NCBI RefSeq assembly: GCF_014041915.1
Contig: NZ_CP059472.1
Location: 1,302,001 to 1,366,000, forward strand
Direction: 5' to 3'
Length of the DNA: 64,000 bases
DNA from: Marnyiella aurantia
GTDB lineage: Bacteria; Bacteroidota; Bacteroidia; Flavobacteriales; Weeksellaceae
The notes under the pieces were generated by a model, which was not told the origin of the DNA, did not search any database, and saw only the letters and a list, made by a program, of their open reading frames with translations. Positions within the stretch are counted from its first letter, which is position 1. Each line of letters begins with the position of its first letter. Positions 1 through 9,192 of the stretch are shown here, one piece after another. The translations under genes were made by a program, and so were the position numbers.

Positions 1-1891
1 CGTCCCGCTCGGCTTCTCCGTCCGGAGTCGCATGATCCCAGCGGAAATGTCCACCACAGGACTCGTTTCTTTCCAGAGCGTCTTTGGCCATAAGCTGTCC
101 AAGTTCAAGGAAATCCGCTACGCGGAAAGCCTTTTCCAGTTCAGGGTTCATCTCCTCATTGGTTCCGGGTACCCTAACATCTCTCCAGAACTCCTTGCGA
201 ACTTCTTCGATTTCTGTAATGGCTTCTCTAAGACCTTCAGGAGTTCTTCCCATACCGACTTTATTCCACATAATGTGACCCAGCTTTTTGTGGAAGTAAT
301 CTACTGAATGGCTACCTTTATTGTTCAGGAAGAAGTTGATCTTATCCTGAATTTCCTTTTCGGCTGCATCAAAATCTGCTGTATTGGTCGGGATAGCTCC
401 CGTACGGATATCTGCTGAAAGGTAATCTGCAATTGTGTAAGGCAATACGAAATAACCGTCCGCCAGACCCTGCATAAGTGCAGAGGCTCCCAGTCTGTTG
501 GCTCCGTGGTCGGAGAAGTTGGCTTCGCCAATTACAAAACATCCGGGGATAGTGGACTGCAGGTTGTAATCTACCCAAACACCACCCATTGTGTAATGTA
601 CTGCAGGATAAATCTTCATTGGTGTCACGTAAGGATCATCGGCTGTAATCTTCTCATACATTACAAAAAGGTTACCGTATTTTTCCTCAACCCAAGCCTT
701 ACCCAGATCATAGATCTGCTGTTCCGATGGGTTTGTGATATTTTTTTCGATGGCGGCTTCCTTACCTTTCTTCATGATCTCTGTGGAGAAATCCAGGAAT
801 ACACCTTCTTTGGTATCATTCGCTTCAATACCGTGACCGGCATCACATCTTTCTTTGGCCGCTCTGGAAGCCACATCACGCGGCACCAGGTTACCGAAGG
901 CCGGATATCTTCTTTCCAGATAATAATCGCGGTCTTCTTCTTTAATGTTTTCAGGTCTCAGTTTACCTTCGCGGATCGCTACGGCATCTTCAATTTTCTT
1001 AGGCACCCAGATACGCCCGGAATTCCTAAGTGATTCAGACATCAGTGTCAGTTTCGACTGCTGAGTTCCGTGAACAGGAATACACGTAGGGTGAATCTGA
1101 ACATAGCATGGGTTTGCGAAATAGGCTCCTTTTTTATGAATTTTCCAAGCGGCAGATACGTTGGATCCCATCGCGTTGGTTGAAAGGAAATAAACGTTTC
1201 CGTAACCTCCGGAAGCAATTACAACTGCGTGTGCAGAATGTCTTTCAATTTCTCCGGTAACCATATTTCTGGCAATGATACCTCTGGCTTTTCCGTCCAC
1301 AAGGACAAGGTCCAGCATTTCGTGACGGTTGTACATCTTGATACGGCCTTTACCAATCTGACGGCTCATAGCAGAATAGGCTCCCAAAAGCAACTGCTGG
1401 CCGGTCTGACCTTTAGCGTAGAAAGTACGCTTTACCTGTACACCACCGAAAGAACGGTTGTCCAGCTGGCCGCCGTAATCGCGCCCGAAAGGAACACCCT
1501 GTGCAACACACTGGTCGATGATGCTGGCAGAAACCTCAGCAAGACGGTAAACATTCGCCTCACGTGCACGGTAATCTCCCCCTTTTATGGTATCGTAAAA
1601 CAAACGGTAAGTAGAGTCACCGTCGCCCTGATAATTCTTAGCAGCATTGATACCACCCTGTGCAGCAATGGAGTGTGCACGTCGCGGTGAATCCTGATAG
1701 CAGAATGCCTTTACATTATAACCCTGCTCGGCCAAAGTAGCGGCTGCTGACCCTCCGGCCAAACCTGTACCTACTACAATGATATCAATCTTGTCGCGGT
1801 TGTTGGGCGCTACAAGATTCATGTGATTTTTATGGTTGGTCCACTTTTCGGCTAACGGCCCGTGTGGGATTTTTGAATCTAATTTGCTCAT
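1..1891 (-). CDS. sdhA: Succinate dehydrogenase / fumarate reductase flavoprotein subunit (3' end outside window)
   Basis: Catalytic FAD subunit of complex II: oxidises succinate to fumarate and passes electrons to the iron-sulfur subunit. Seen: start ATG at 1889-1891 and an open frame of 630 codons to the window edge, ending in [21 protein letters not shown]-binding GTGLAGG lies at residues 41-47, and the [15 protein letters not shown] stretch at about 70-84 carries the His expected to be covalently flavinylated. Bacteroidota SdhA is about 670 residues, so roughly 40 are missing. It lies 56 bases after sdhC in the same direction; the iron-sulfur gene sdhB would be expected beyond the left edge. 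The identification is firm; direction of the reaction in the cell (dehydrogenase or fumarate reductase) cannot be told. Confidence 0.97.
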   Translation of the reverse strand, partial: MSKLDSKIPHGPLAEKWTNHKNHMNLVAPNNRDKIDIIVVGTGLAGGSAAATLAEQGYNVKAFCYQDSPRRAHSIAAQGGINAAKNYQGDGDSTYRLFYDTIKGGDYRAREANVYRLAEVSASIIDQCVAQGVPFGRDYGGQLDNRSFGGVQVKRTFYAKGQTGQQLLLGAYSAMSRQIGKGRIKMYNRHEMLDLVLVDGKARGIIARNMVTGEIERHSAHAVVIASGGYGNVYFLSTNAMGSNVSAAWKIHKKGAYFANPCYVQIHPTCIPVHGTQQSKLTLMSESLRNSGRIWVPKKIEDAVAIREGKLRPENIKEEDRDYYLERRYPAFGNLVPRDVASRAAKERCDAGHGIEANDTKEGVFLDFSTEIMKKGKEAAIEKNITNPSEQQIYDLGKAWVEEKYGNLFVMYEKITADDPYVTPMKIYPAVHYTMGGVWVDYNLQSTIPGCFVIGEANFSDHGANRLGASALMQGLADGYFVLPYTIADYLSADIRTGAIPTNTADFDAAEKEIQDKINFFLNNKGSHSVDYFHKKLGHIMWNKVGMGRTPEGLREAITEIEEVRKEFWRDVRVPGTNEEMNPELEKAFRVADFLELGQLMAKDALERNESCGGHFRWDHATPDGEAERD

Positions 1892-1947
1892 TTGTTGAAA
1901 TTTTAAATTTTGAATTTTAGATAGGTTGTAAACTAAAACTTAAAATC

Positions 1948-2610
1948 TTATTGAGTGATATAATGATATACTGCGATAATGATGAAACCGGCTGGGATCA
2001 GGATGGAATACCATTTCCCGATTGCTTTGATCACCGGCGTGTATTTTGGATGTCTGGCACCTACCGACTGGAAAGATGACTGGAACCCGTGTGCCAGGTG
2101 CAGACCCAACAGTATAAAAGCAATAATGTAGAAAATTACTCTTACCGGATTTGCGAAACGCTCGTGAAGCTCGCCCCAATATCTCAGATTATCTACCTCA
2201 TTACGTTCAATATACTTGAAATTAATCTCGTGCCACCAGAAATCATACATGTGAAGTCCCAGGAATGCCAGTACTACCAGCCCCGAGATAATCATATTAC
2301 GTGATGTCCAGGTGGAATTAGCTGCACCGTTATTAACTGCATATTTTGTAGGTCTGGCATTACGGTTTCTGATTTCAAGGATAAAACCCATAACGAAATG
2401 AAAGATTACTGCAAAACCCAGCACAGGCTGCATAATAAACTGTATTAAGGGATTGTAGCCCATAAAATCTGACGCCGTATTGAACGCATCGGGACCTAAA
2501 ACGGAAAGAAAATTCACCGTGAGGTGCATAATAAGGAAAATCAGCAAGAACATTGCTGACAATGCCATTGCGTACTTCCTACCGATAGTAGAACTTGTTA
2601 ATCCTGCCAT
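1948..2610 (-). CDS. sdhC: Succinate dehydrogenase cytochrome b subunit (type B, SdhC/FrdC family)
   Basis: Membrane anchor of 220 residues that binds haem and quinone for complex II. Several hydrophobic helices are visible (about residues 12-35, 60-80, 105-125, 155-175 and 195-215), with histidines inside or beside them, as expected for the single-polypeptide dihaem cytochrome b of type-B succinate:quinone reductases (family knowledge). Starts MAGLTSSTIGRKYAMALSA. First gene of the sdhC-sdhA unit; a TAnnTTTG box lies 28 bases upstream. Confidence 0.92.
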   Translation of the reverse strand: MAGLTSSTIGRKYAMALSAMFLLIFLIMHLTVNFLSVLGPDAFNTASDFMGYNPLIQFIMQPVLGFAVIFHFVMGFILEIRNRNARPTKYAVNNGAANSTWTSRNMIISGLVVLAFLGLHMYDFWWHEINFKYIERNEVDNLRYWGELHERFANPVRVIFYIIAFILLGLHLAHGFQSSFQSVGARHPKYTPVIKAIGKWYSILIPAGFIIIAVYHYITQ

Positions 2611-2637
2611 AATGAATATTTAAAATTTGAAATTTGA

Positions 2638-2645
2638 CAAAGTTA
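2638..2645 (-). promoter_or_regulatory. Promoter minus-7 box of sdhCA
   Basis: On the minus strand reads TAACTTTG, a perfect match to the Bacteroidota TAnnTTTG box, 27 bases before the sdhC ATG. No clear minus-33 TTG at the usual distance. Confidence 0.7.
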
Positions 2646-2717
2646 AAAAAATGTTAAGGTATAGGCGAATGAGAAAAGTCACCTATATATAGTTTGTAAC
2701 TGTTCTAAATAGCGCAC

Positions 2718-4478
2718 CTATTTTTCTGAAGGAGCATTCACCTTCAAACTTAATTCAGTAAGCTGTTCATCTGCAATCGCACTTGGCGCATCAATCATTA
2801 CGTCCCTTCCTGAATTATTTTTCGGGAAAGCGATGTAATCACGGATGACTTCATTGCCGTCCAGAATAGCCACCAGCCTGTCGAAGCCGAAAGCAAGGCC
2901 GGCATGTGGCGGTGCTCCGTATTTAAAGGCGTTCATCAGGAAACCGAACTGCGCTTCCGCCTCTTCTTTGGTAAAGCCCAAGAGGTCGAACATACGGGAC
3001 TGCAGATCTTTATCGAAAATCCTCACTGATCCGCCACCAATTTCATTACCATTCAGGACCAAATCGTAAGCGTTTGCCCTGGCCTTTCCGGGATCGGTTT
3101 GCAGCAAGGCAATATCTTCAGGTTTCGGCGAAGTAAAGGGATGATGCATTGCATGGTAGCGCCCGGATTCCTCGTCCCATTCCAGCAACGGGAAATCCAC
3201 CACCCAAAGTGGTGCAAATTCTTTTGGATCTCGTAAACCCAAACGGTTACCCACTTCCATCCTTAATGCCGAAAGTTGGGTCCTTACTTTATTTTCGGTT
3301 CCGGACATCAGGAAAATTAAATCTCCTGCATTGGCCCCGAATTCTTCTGTTATCTTATTTAAGTCTACTTCATTGTAGAATTTATTTACAGAAGAAGTGA
3401 TGGTCCCGTCGGTCTGGAATTTAATCCACACCATCCCGGAAGCACCAATTTGCGGCCTTTTTACCCACTCGATGAGTTCGTCTATCTGTTTACGGGTATA
3501 GTCGGCGCAGTCTTCTACATTAATTCCGACCACAAGTTCGGCTTCATCAAAAATCTTGAAATCCTTGCCTTTCACCAGGTCGTTTACCTCCACGAACTTC
3601 ATCCCGAACCTAATGTCCGGTTTATCGTTTCCGTAGGTTTTCATGGCTTCATCGTACGTCATCCTCGGGAATGTTCCCAATTCGTTTCCGGTGATATCCT
3701 TAATTAAAGTTGCCGTCATCCCTTCAAAGATTTCCAGCACATCCTGCTGCTCCACAAAAGCCATTTCGCAGTCGATCTGGGTGAATTCCGGCTGGCGGTC
3801 GGCACGAAGATCCTCGTCCCTGAAACACTTTACGATCTGGAAATAACGGTCCATACCACCGATCATCAGCAGCTGCTTGAAAGTTTGCGGCGACTGCGGC
3901 AGGGCATAGAACTGTCCCGGATTCATTCGGCTTGGCACTACAAAGTCCCTGGCACCTTCCGGTGTCGATTTGATAAGAACGGGGGTTTCAACCTCAATAA
4001 AGTTCTGGTCAGAAAGATAGTTGCGAACCTTCTGCGCCATCTTGTGGCGAAAAATAAGCTTGTCGCGTACCGGATTTCTACGGATATCCAGATAACGGTA
4101 CTTCATACGGAGTTCCTCGCCGCCGTCGGTTTCATCTTCAATAGTAAATGGCGGCAGCTCTGCAGCATTAAGAACGGTAAGTTTCTCAACCAATATCTCC
4201 ACATCCCCTGTTGGGATTTTTGGGTTTTTGGAGGTTCTCTCGATTACTTTACCGGAAACCTGAATCACAAATTCCCGACCCAGTTTTTTGGCATCCTGCA
4301 AAAGTTCTGCTGAAGACCTGTCCTCATCAAACACCAACTGTGTAATTCCGTAACGGTCACGCAGGTCAATCCATATCATGAATCCTTTGTCGCGGATGGT
4401 CTGAACCCAGCCGGAAAGTGTAACATTATCATTGAGATTACTAAGCGAGAGTTCGCCATTGGTGTGCGTTCTAAACAT
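2718..4478 (-). CDS. aspS: Aspartyl-tRNA synthetase
   Basis: Class II aminoacyl-tRNA synthetase of 586 residues that charges tRNA-Asp; cytoplasmic. N-terminal OB-fold anticodon domain (about residues 15-110, with [15 protein letters not shown]), catalytic core with [18 protein letters not shown] (motif 2), a GAD insertion in the middle as in bacterial AspRS, and motif 3 [13 protein letters not shown] near the end. The start [11 protein letters not shown] at 4478 is preferred over an in-frame upstream ATG at 4520, because the TATCTTTG promoter box (4518-4525) sits on that upstream start. Single gene, divergent from the nuclease gene. Confidence 0.97.
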   Translation of the reverse strand: MFRTHTNGELSLSNLNDNVTLSGWVQTIRDKGFMIWIDLRDRYGITQLVFDEDRSSAELLQDAKKLGREFVIQVSGKVIERTSKNPKIPTGDVEILVEKLTVLNAAELPPFTIEDETDGGEELRMKYRYLDIRRNPVRDKLIFRHKMAQKVRNYLSDQNFIEVETPVLIKSTPEGARDFVVPSRMNPGQFYALPQSPQTFKQLLMIGGMDRYFQIVKCFRDEDLRADRQPEFTQIDCEMAFVEQQDVLEIFEGMTATLIKDITGNELGTFPRMTYDEAMKTYGNDKPDIRFGMKFVEVNDLVKGKDFKIFDEAELVVGINVEDCADYTRKQIDELIEWVKRPQIGASGMVWIKFQTDGTITSSVNKFYNEVDLNKITEEFGANAGDLIFLMSGTENKVRTQLSALRMEVGNRLGLRDPKEFAPLWVVDFPLLEWDEESGRYHAMHHPFTSPKPEDIALLQTDPGKARANAYDLVLNGNEIGGGSVRIFDKDLQSRMFDLLGFTKEEAEAQFGFLMNAFKYGAPPHAGLAFGFDRLVAILDGNEVIRDYIAFPKNNSGRDVMIDAPSAIADEQLTELSLKVNAPSEK

Positions 4479-4517
4479 TTTTTGCTGAAGTTTGTAGTGG
4501 TTTATTGAGAATTCCGG

Positions 4518-4525
4518 CAAAGATA
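4518..4525 (-). promoter_or_regulatory. Promoter minus-7 box of aspS
   Basis: Minus strand TATCTTTG, perfect TAnnTTTG; 39 bases before the chosen ATG (4478). Its position rules out translation from the upstream in-frame ATG at 4520. Confidence 0.75.
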
Positions 4526-4623
4526 GAACATTCAGGGAAAATCAGTTCGGCCTGTATTAGAAAAACATCTTTAAGGCCGGCTTAGGAATTAAGAGACGCA
4601 ACAATGTAAGTGGTTTAATAATT

Positions 4624-4631
4624 TATATTTG
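4624..4631 (+). promoter_or_regulatory. Promoter minus-7 box of the nuclease gene, almost touching its ATG
   Basis: TATATTTG ends 6 bases before the ATG at 4638. The transcript would start at or within a few bases of the ATG. Confidence 0.65.
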
Positions 4632-4637
4632 CAGCCA

Positions 4638-5129
4638 ATGAAAAAAATAATTCCGAGCCTGCTACTGGTTCTTTATCCATTTTTGCTTTTCGCACAGACA
4701 TATACGGGAAAAATTACTGCCGTTAAAGATGGCGACACCGTGGTGATGCTTATTAAAAACAAGCCACAAACCATCCGGCTGGCTCATATAGACACACCCG
4801 AGAAAAAACAGCCTTACGGAACAAAGGCAAAACAGTTTGTTTCTGATTTCTGCTTCGGTAAAACCGTGAAAATTGTGATCGCCAATAAACCCGACCGGAA
4901 TGGCAGATGGATTGCTGAACTGTATCACGGAAACAGGAATCTTAATAAGGAACTTGTACGCAGCGGACTGGCTTGGCACTACAAACAATTTTCTAAGAAT
5001 GATAACTATGCCGCACTGGAACTTAATGCCCGTAGAAAGAAAGTCGGACTGTGGCAGGATATAACACCGGTTGCCCCTTGGGAATGGCGAAAGATGAAAA
5101 AAGCCAGGACAGTGAAAGCCTCCAACTAA
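4638..5129 (+). CDS. Secreted thermonuclease-like (SNase family) protein
   Basis: 163 residues. An N-terminal signal peptide (MKKIIPSLLLVLYPFLLFAQ) is followed by a staphylococcal-nuclease fold. The family's catalytic elements are visible: VKDGDTVVML (metal site), RLAHIDTPEKKQPYG (Arg and Glu) and DRNGRWIAELYHG (second Arg). Expected to hydrolyse DNA or RNA with calcium in the periplasm or outside the cell (family knowledge). An in-frame TTG at 4629 lies inside the promoter box, so the ATG at 4638 is the start. Single gene between divergent aspS and the THX gene. Confidence 0.88.
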   Translation: MKKIIPSLLLVLYPFLLFAQTYTGKITAVKDGDTVVMLIKNKPQTIRLAHIDTPEKKQPYGTKAKQFVSDFCFGKTVKIVIANKPDRNGRWIAELYHGNRNLNKELVRSGLAWHYKQFSKNDNYAALELNARRKKVGLWQDITPVAPWEWRKMKKARTVKASN

Positions 5130-5155
5130 ATCATATGTGTTTTAAAAACTTTTGC

Positions 5156-5163
5156 TAAATTTG
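5156..5163 (+). promoter_or_regulatory. Promoter minus-7 box of the THX gene
   Basis: TAAATTTG, perfect TAnnTTTG, 23 bases before the ATG at 5187. Confidence 0.7.
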
Positions 5164-5186
5164 ATCTACACCAAAATTTAATTTTT

Positions 5187-5432
5187 ATGGGAAAAGGAGA
5201 CAAGAAATCGAGACGCGGTAAAATTACTGCGGGTAGTTATGGCAAAAGAAGACAGAGAAAGTCGGCATCTGTAAAGAACATTCCGGTGAATGTCCTGGAT
5301 GCGGACGACACCAAGTCCTCCAAAGTAAAAGTGAGACAGGATGTAGGCTATCCCGCCAATGAATCGGAGAATGCGAATGTGGAAAACGACCCACTTCCGA
5401 ACGCGACCAAAGACAAAAAAACCGAAGAATAA
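5187..5432 (+). CDS. 30S ribosomal protein THX-like, with C-terminal extension
   Basis: 81 residues. The first ~30 residues (MGKGDKKSRRGKITAGSYGK, then RRQRKSA) match the tiny ribosomal protein Thx known from the Thermus 30S subunit, where it sits in a cavity of the small-subunit head (family knowledge). The remaining ~50 residues are acidic and low-complexity, ending in DPLPNATKDKKTEE; such a tail is not part of the short Thermus protein. Own promoter upstream and a strong terminator directly after the stop, so it is a single-gene unit. Confidence 0.8.
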   Translation: MGKGDKKSRRGKITAGSYGKRRQRKSASVKNIPVNVLDADDTKSSKVKVRQDVGYPANESENANVENDPLPNATKDKKTEE

Positions 5433-5447
5433 TCTTCGGTTTTTATT
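5416..5447 (+). terminator. Rho-independent terminator of the THX gene
   Basis: ACCGAAGA (5421-5428) pairs with TCTTCGGT (5433-5440), extended by flanking A and T runs, followed by a T-rich tract. The stop codon lies in the loop region of the hairpin. Confidence 0.85.
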
Positions 5448-5464
5448 TTAAACGGCAGTTTATA

Positions 5465-6133
5465 TTATCTGCCGCCGCCCAATATGCTTCCCAGCAAGCC
5501 GCCTAAACCACCTTGCTGCTGCTGTTGCTGCTGTCCGCCGCCGCCAAGTACACTGCCGAGAATATCATTCAGCGGGTTACCCGCAGACTGGGAGTTTCCT
5601 CCGCCCAGAACACTTCCTAAAATGTCGTTCAGCGGATTTGAAGGTTCAGCCTGAGCCTGGTTCTGTGCACCACCCAGGATTCCACCCAGCAAATCACCAA
5701 GCCCTCCACCGGAGTTCACGCCGCTCGATTGTTTTTCTTTGCCAATGAAGCCCATAATCAGCGGGGCAATCATGGCAAGTACAGGACCTATTTTATCCAT
5801 GGAGATTCCTGTATTTTGCGAAAGCTGATTTTCTACCTGTGATTTCTGTCCGCCAAAGATGTGATCCAGTATAGAACCACCCTCCTGCTGTCTGTCTTCT
5901 ACCTGAGATGGATTATCCAGAATGCTGCCGTCGTGGTCTTTGTCCAGTGCACTGTTCAGTGCCTCAGCTTCATTAGGATCGTCCTGAGATTTCTTTCTGA
6001 GGTAAGAAATTACAAGTGGTGCTGCCACTGCCATCAGGGCAATTACCTGATTTTTGCTGATGCCGAATTTATTTTCAGCCTGTGAGGCTACCTGTGAGCC
6101 TGCATTTCCGGTAATGAGATCAATTAAATTCAT
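5465..6133 (-). CDS. DUF937 family protein with Gly/Gln-rich C-terminus
   Basis: 222 residues. N-terminal part (MNLIDLITGNAGSQVASQ to about residue 135) is the DUF937 type, with two copies of a helical unit ending GPVLAMIAPLIMGFIG. The C-terminal third is low complexity: two copies of NPLNDILGSVLGGG and a run of seven glutamines, then repeated GGLLGSILGGG. Function unknown; cytoplasmic by lack of a signal peptide. Start at 6133 is preferred over 6178, since a TAAATTTG promoter box lies at 6167-6174. Confidence 0.8.
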   Translation of the reverse strand: MNLIDLITGNAGSQVASQAENKFGISKNQVIALMAVAAPLVISYLRKKSQDDPNEAEALNSALDKDHDGSILDNPSQVEDRQQEGGSILDHIFGGQKSQVENQLSQNTGISMDKIGPVLAMIAPLIMGFIGKEKQSSGVNSGGGLGDLLGGILGGAQNQAQAEPSNPLNDILGSVLGGGNSQSAGNPLNDILGSVLGGGGQQQQQQQGGLGGLLGSILGGGR

Positions 6134-6166
6134 AGTTTTAATATTTGGTTGGTGAAAAATGTGAAC

Positions 6167-6174
6167 CAAATTTA
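6167..6174 (-). promoter_or_regulatory. Promoter minus-7 box of the DUF937 gene
   Basis: Minus strand TAAATTTG, 33 bases before the ATG at 6133. Confidence 0.7.
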
Positions 6175-6210
6175 CCAAAAACTATTCCCAGTGAGGCAGT
6201 AATTACTGAA

Positions 6211-7464
6211 TTATAATTTCTTTAACTGTTCTTCAGAATATCCTTTTTCTTTTTTAAGCCGAATAAATTCGCGTGCACTCTTCTCCATCCATTGCATTGG
6301 GTCCGGTGATTCCCTACCTTCCAGGACAAATTGCAGGATTCCGACATTATTATTCATCCACGGCAGAAGATAGTAGGACAGGCCGCCTTTGTACGCTTTC
6401 TGCGAATGAAGCCCCAAACCTTGGGCAGTACTACCTGCCATTCTAAATGAAGCAAAATAAAAGAATGGGATTAGAAAGGCAGTTAATACAGCATATCGCG
6501 CCATATTATTTTGCCATAAACGGGAAATCCCCAGGCCGAACAGGACCGCGATGATGCAATTGAATGGAAGAAAAAATACATAATTGTCTGAAACTCCAAA
6601 AATGCCGGCGAAACCAAATACGGGAAGGCCTGCTACACCCAGGAAAAGAAGCACGCGCTTATTAGTCCGGAACAGTCCTAATATACCCGTTATAGCGAAA
6701 AAAGTAAAATACCAGAAATTGTACACCAGGTAACCAACTGCAACTGCAAAACCTTTTACAATCCCTTCAAAACTCAGAGAATCCAGTACAGTACCTGCCG
6801 AAAAAACCTTTGACACTGGCTGATCAGTTAGCAGTGGAACTGCAATAAGTAAGAGCAAAAAGAAAATAAATACTGACAGGGAAGCAGCAGCTTTTTTTCT
6901 GTCCTCCGCATAAAAAATAAGCAGCAACAGCGCCGGCACCATTAATATATTCTGAATATGGCTAAAAACACTTATCCCCAGAAACAAACAAGCCAGGGCC
7001 AAGTTTCGGCTTTTTCTTTCCAAGAGGAATCTGAGCGAAAACATCAGGAACAGCGAGATCCAAATCAGGTTGAAGGTATAGATTTCAATGATTTCGGAAT
7101 TTCGCCAAAAGGTAAAACTTAAGCCAAATATAATTGTACTGAAAACTGCTGAAAAGCGGTGCTCCGTAACTTCCAAAACAGTCCTGTAAAGTACCAGCAG
7201 GCATATACAGGATGAGATTATAACTGTGAAGCGGCCAATCTCCGGACTGCTCACGAAGGGTAAGAGCGTCTTGAAAAGAACGAGTGTATTGGTAAACAGA
7301 AAATGTGCGTAGGTGGAGGTGGAAAGTACAAAGGCACCCTTTTCAGTATCTGCAACAAAACCTATACAGTCGCCAAACGGAATTTTAGAAAAACTTCCCG
7401 CATAATAAAGCAGAAAGAAACCCAAAAACAGGATAACAGGATAACCCAATTCTTTAGCACGCAC
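6211..7464 (-). CDS. Polytopic membrane protein, DUF2723-like (possible glycosyltransferase of the GT-C type)
   Basis: 417 residues with about ten hydrophobic segments. The N-terminal region (FGDCIGFVADTEKGAFVLSTS, then SHFLFTN-type residues, and FTFWRNSEIIEIYTFN at about residues 118-133) resembles DUF2723 proteins, whose relatives are O-mannosyltransferase-like GT-C enzymes (family knowledge); the substrate is unknown. Reads from a GTG at 7462-7464, 5 bases after the stop of the DUF2480 gene, so the two are probably co-translated. Family assignment by motif resemblance only. Confidence 0.65.
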   Translation of the reverse strand: MRAKELGYPVILFLGFFLLYYAGSFSKIPFGDCIGFVADTEKGAFVLSTSTYAHFLFTNTLVLFKTLLPFVSSPEIGRFTVIISSCICLLVLYRTVLEVTEHRFSAVFSTIIFGLSFTFWRNSEIIEIYTFNLIWISLFLMFSLRFLLERKSRNLALACLFLGISVFSHIQNILMVPALLLLIFYAEDRKKAAASLSVFIFFLLLLIAVPLLTDQPVSKVFSAGTVLDSLSFEGIVKGFAVAVGYLVYNFWYFTFFAITGILGLFRTNKRVLLFLGVAGLPVFGFAGIFGVSDNYVFFLPFNCIIAVLFGLGISRLWQNNMARYAVLTAFLIPFFYFASFRMAGSTAQGLGLHSQKAYKGGLSYYLLPWMNNNVGILQFVLEGRESPDPMQWMEKSAREFIRLKKEKGYSEEQLKKL

Positions 7465-7469
7465 TCCTA

Positions 7470-7979
7470 TCAGTTTTTGAAAATAGGAACATTGGAGCAG
7501 GCTTCACCGAACATCAACGATTTCACCAGAGGCTTAAGCTGCTCCACCAGTTCGATATATGCATTTTCTGGTATCTGGACCTCGGAGCAACCTTTCACTA
7601 ACACTCGTTTATGCATCAGTTCACTAAAATCATAGGTCTGTATTGCATTATGCATAAGTAATACCTCCAGGTCTTCGCGGCTGCCGTAAACCACCTTTCT
7701 GGCTGCTTCAGTAATCCGCGCAGTAATCAGGAAATAAGCCCAAAGAGGAACTATAGCTTCTGCGGAGTTATAGATATATACATAAGCATCCCGAAACTGT
7801 TCCGGATCCAGCGCAGCTACTTTATCGCGAAAATCCTTTTCCTTCAGGATGATTCCTTCGAATAGAAATGAACTGAGGTCCACACCGATACGCTGTCCTT
7901 TCGGTACCAGCGAAGCAATATCAAAGTTAATCAGCCCACTGTCGGCCACTTTATTTTTTATCTGAAAATCTTCTGCCAT
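7470..7979 (-). CDS. DUF2480 family protein
   Basis: 169 residues, cytoplasmic, no signal or membrane segment. Recognised as the Bacteroidota DUF2480 family from its pattern: VDLSSFLFEGIILKEKDFR near residue 33 and WAYFLITARI at about 80. Function unknown. First gene of a two-gene unit with the membrane protein downstream, divergent from lpxB with which it shares an overlapping promoter region. Confidence 0.75.
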   Translation of the reverse strand: MAEDFQIKNKVADSGLINFDIASLVPKGQRIGVDLSSFLFEGIILKEKDFRDKVAALDPEQFRDAYVYIYNSAEAIVPLWAYFLITARITEAARKVVYGSREDLEVLLMHNAIQTYDFSELMHKRVLVKGCSEVQIPENAYIELVEQLKPLVKSLMFGEACSNVPIFKN

Positions 7980-7988
7980 TTTTATTTT

Positions 7989-7996
7989 TATCTTTG
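7989..7996 (+). promoter_or_regulatory. Promoter minus-7 box of lpxB
   Basis: TATCTTTG, perfect TAnnTTTG, 26 bases before the GTG at 8023. It lies inside the region that the opposite-strand promoter (7999-8006) would transcribe. Confidence 0.7.
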
Positions 7997-7998
7997 AA

Positions 7999-8006
7999 CA
8001 AATTTA
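7999..8006 (-). promoter_or_regulatory. Promoter minus-7 box of the DUF2480 gene
   Basis: Minus strand TAAATTTG, 19 bases before the ATG at 7979. Antiparallel to the lpxB box with two bases between them. Confidence 0.7.
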
Positions 8007-8022
8007 CAATTTTTTATACCAA

Positions 8023-9129
8023 GTGAAGTACTACATCATTGCAGGGGAAGCCTCCGGAGACCTGCACGCCTCCAACCTCATGAAATCTATACTTAAAAAA
8101 GATCCTGAGGCAGAGTTCCGTTTTTGGGGCGGCGACCTGATGATGCAGGTAGCGGATAGTGCACCTGTAAAGCATTATAAAGACCTGGCCTTTATGGGCT
8201 TTCTGGAAGTGGCAAAAAACCTGCGAACCATCTTTAAAAACCTGGCCTTCTGCAAAAGCGATATTTCACAGTATAAACCGGACAAACTGATCCTTGTAGA
8301 TTATCCCGGGTTCAATCTTAGGATTGCAGAATTTGCCAAAACCTCCGGACTGGAAGTCATCTATTACATTTCCCCACAGCTCTGGGCATGGAAAGAAGGC
8401 CGCGTATCCAAAATAAAGAAGTTTGTAGACGAGATGCTTGTCATCCTGCCATTTGAAAAAGACTTTTATAAAGGTCATGGCGTTAAGGCACATTTTGTAG
8501 GTCACCCACTGCTGGATGCGCTGTCGGATCTTCCTTCCCTGGATCAGGCGCAGTTCCGTACCGAAAAAGGACTGGACCAGCGGGAAATCATTGCACTTCT
8601 GCCGGGTTCGCGTGAGCAGGAAGTGACTAAAATGCTTCAACTCATGCTCTCTGTAAGGCCGCATTTCCCGGAGTATCAGTTCGTGATCGCTGGTGCGCCA
8701 AGTCTGCCAAAGAGTTTTTATGAGAAATTCGTTGAAAAAGACGTGCATTTCGTTTCCAATGAAACCTATAATCTGCTGCGTTGCTCACGTGCGGCTCTTG
8801 TAACATCCGGAACCGCAACGCTGGAGACCGCCTTGCTTAATATTCCCGAAGTTGTATGTTACCGTAGCTCCAGAATTTCCTATGAGATCGGAAAGCGCGT
8901 CATCAAAAATATTAAATACATATCGCTGGTCAACCTGATCATGGACCGCGAGGTTGTGAAGGAGCTTATCCAGCAGGAGCTCAACACGGATAATCTTGTT
9001 GAGGAATTAGGGAGGATACTGAATGGCAGCACACGCGAAAAGATGCTCAAAGACTACAGCACTCTCCGCGAAAAACTTGGCGGAAAAGGCGCGAGCGATC
9101 TGGCTGCCAATATCATTACCGGAAATTAG
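8023..9129 (+). CDS. lpxB: Lipid-A-disaccharide synthase
   Basis: 368 residues, GT19 family. Condenses UDP-2,3-diacylglucosamine with lipid X to make the lipid A disaccharide at the inner face of the cytoplasmic membrane. Typical blocks: IAGEASGDLHASNLM at the N-terminus, YYISPQLWAWKEGRV at about residue 113, VGHPLLDAL at about 160, LLPGSREQEV at about 190 and TSGTATLETAL near 265. Starts with GTG at 8023 directly before KYYIIAGEASGD. Own promoter; comEC follows 63 bases later. Confidence 0.95.
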   Translation: MKYYIIAGEASGDLHASNLMKSILKKDPEAEFRFWGGDLMMQVADSAPVKHYKDLAFMGFLEVAKNLRTIFKNLAFCKSDISQYKPDKLILVDYPGFNLRIAEFAKTSGLEVIYYISPQLWAWKEGRVSKIKKFVDEMLVILPFEKDFYKGHGVKAHFVGHPLLDALSDLPSLDQAQFRTEKGLDQREIIALLPGSREQEVTKMLQLMLSVRPHFPEYQFVIAGAPSLPKSFYEKFVEKDVHFVSNETYNLLRCSRAALVTSGTATLETALLNIPEVVCYRSSRISYEIGKRVIKNIKYISLVNLIMDREVVKELIQQELNTDNLVEELGRILNGSTREKMLKDYSTLREKLGGKGASDLAANIITGN

Positions 9130-9192
9130 ACGGCAACGCGCGAGCGTAGGTAAGCGTAAAATTGCCTATATTTATAGGTAAATCCCACACCG

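Noticed and set aside
4479-4520. Upstream in-frame ATG for aspS at 4520
   Set aside because: The promoter box TATCTTTG at 4518-4525 lies on it; AspRS proteins begin near [11 protein letters not shown].
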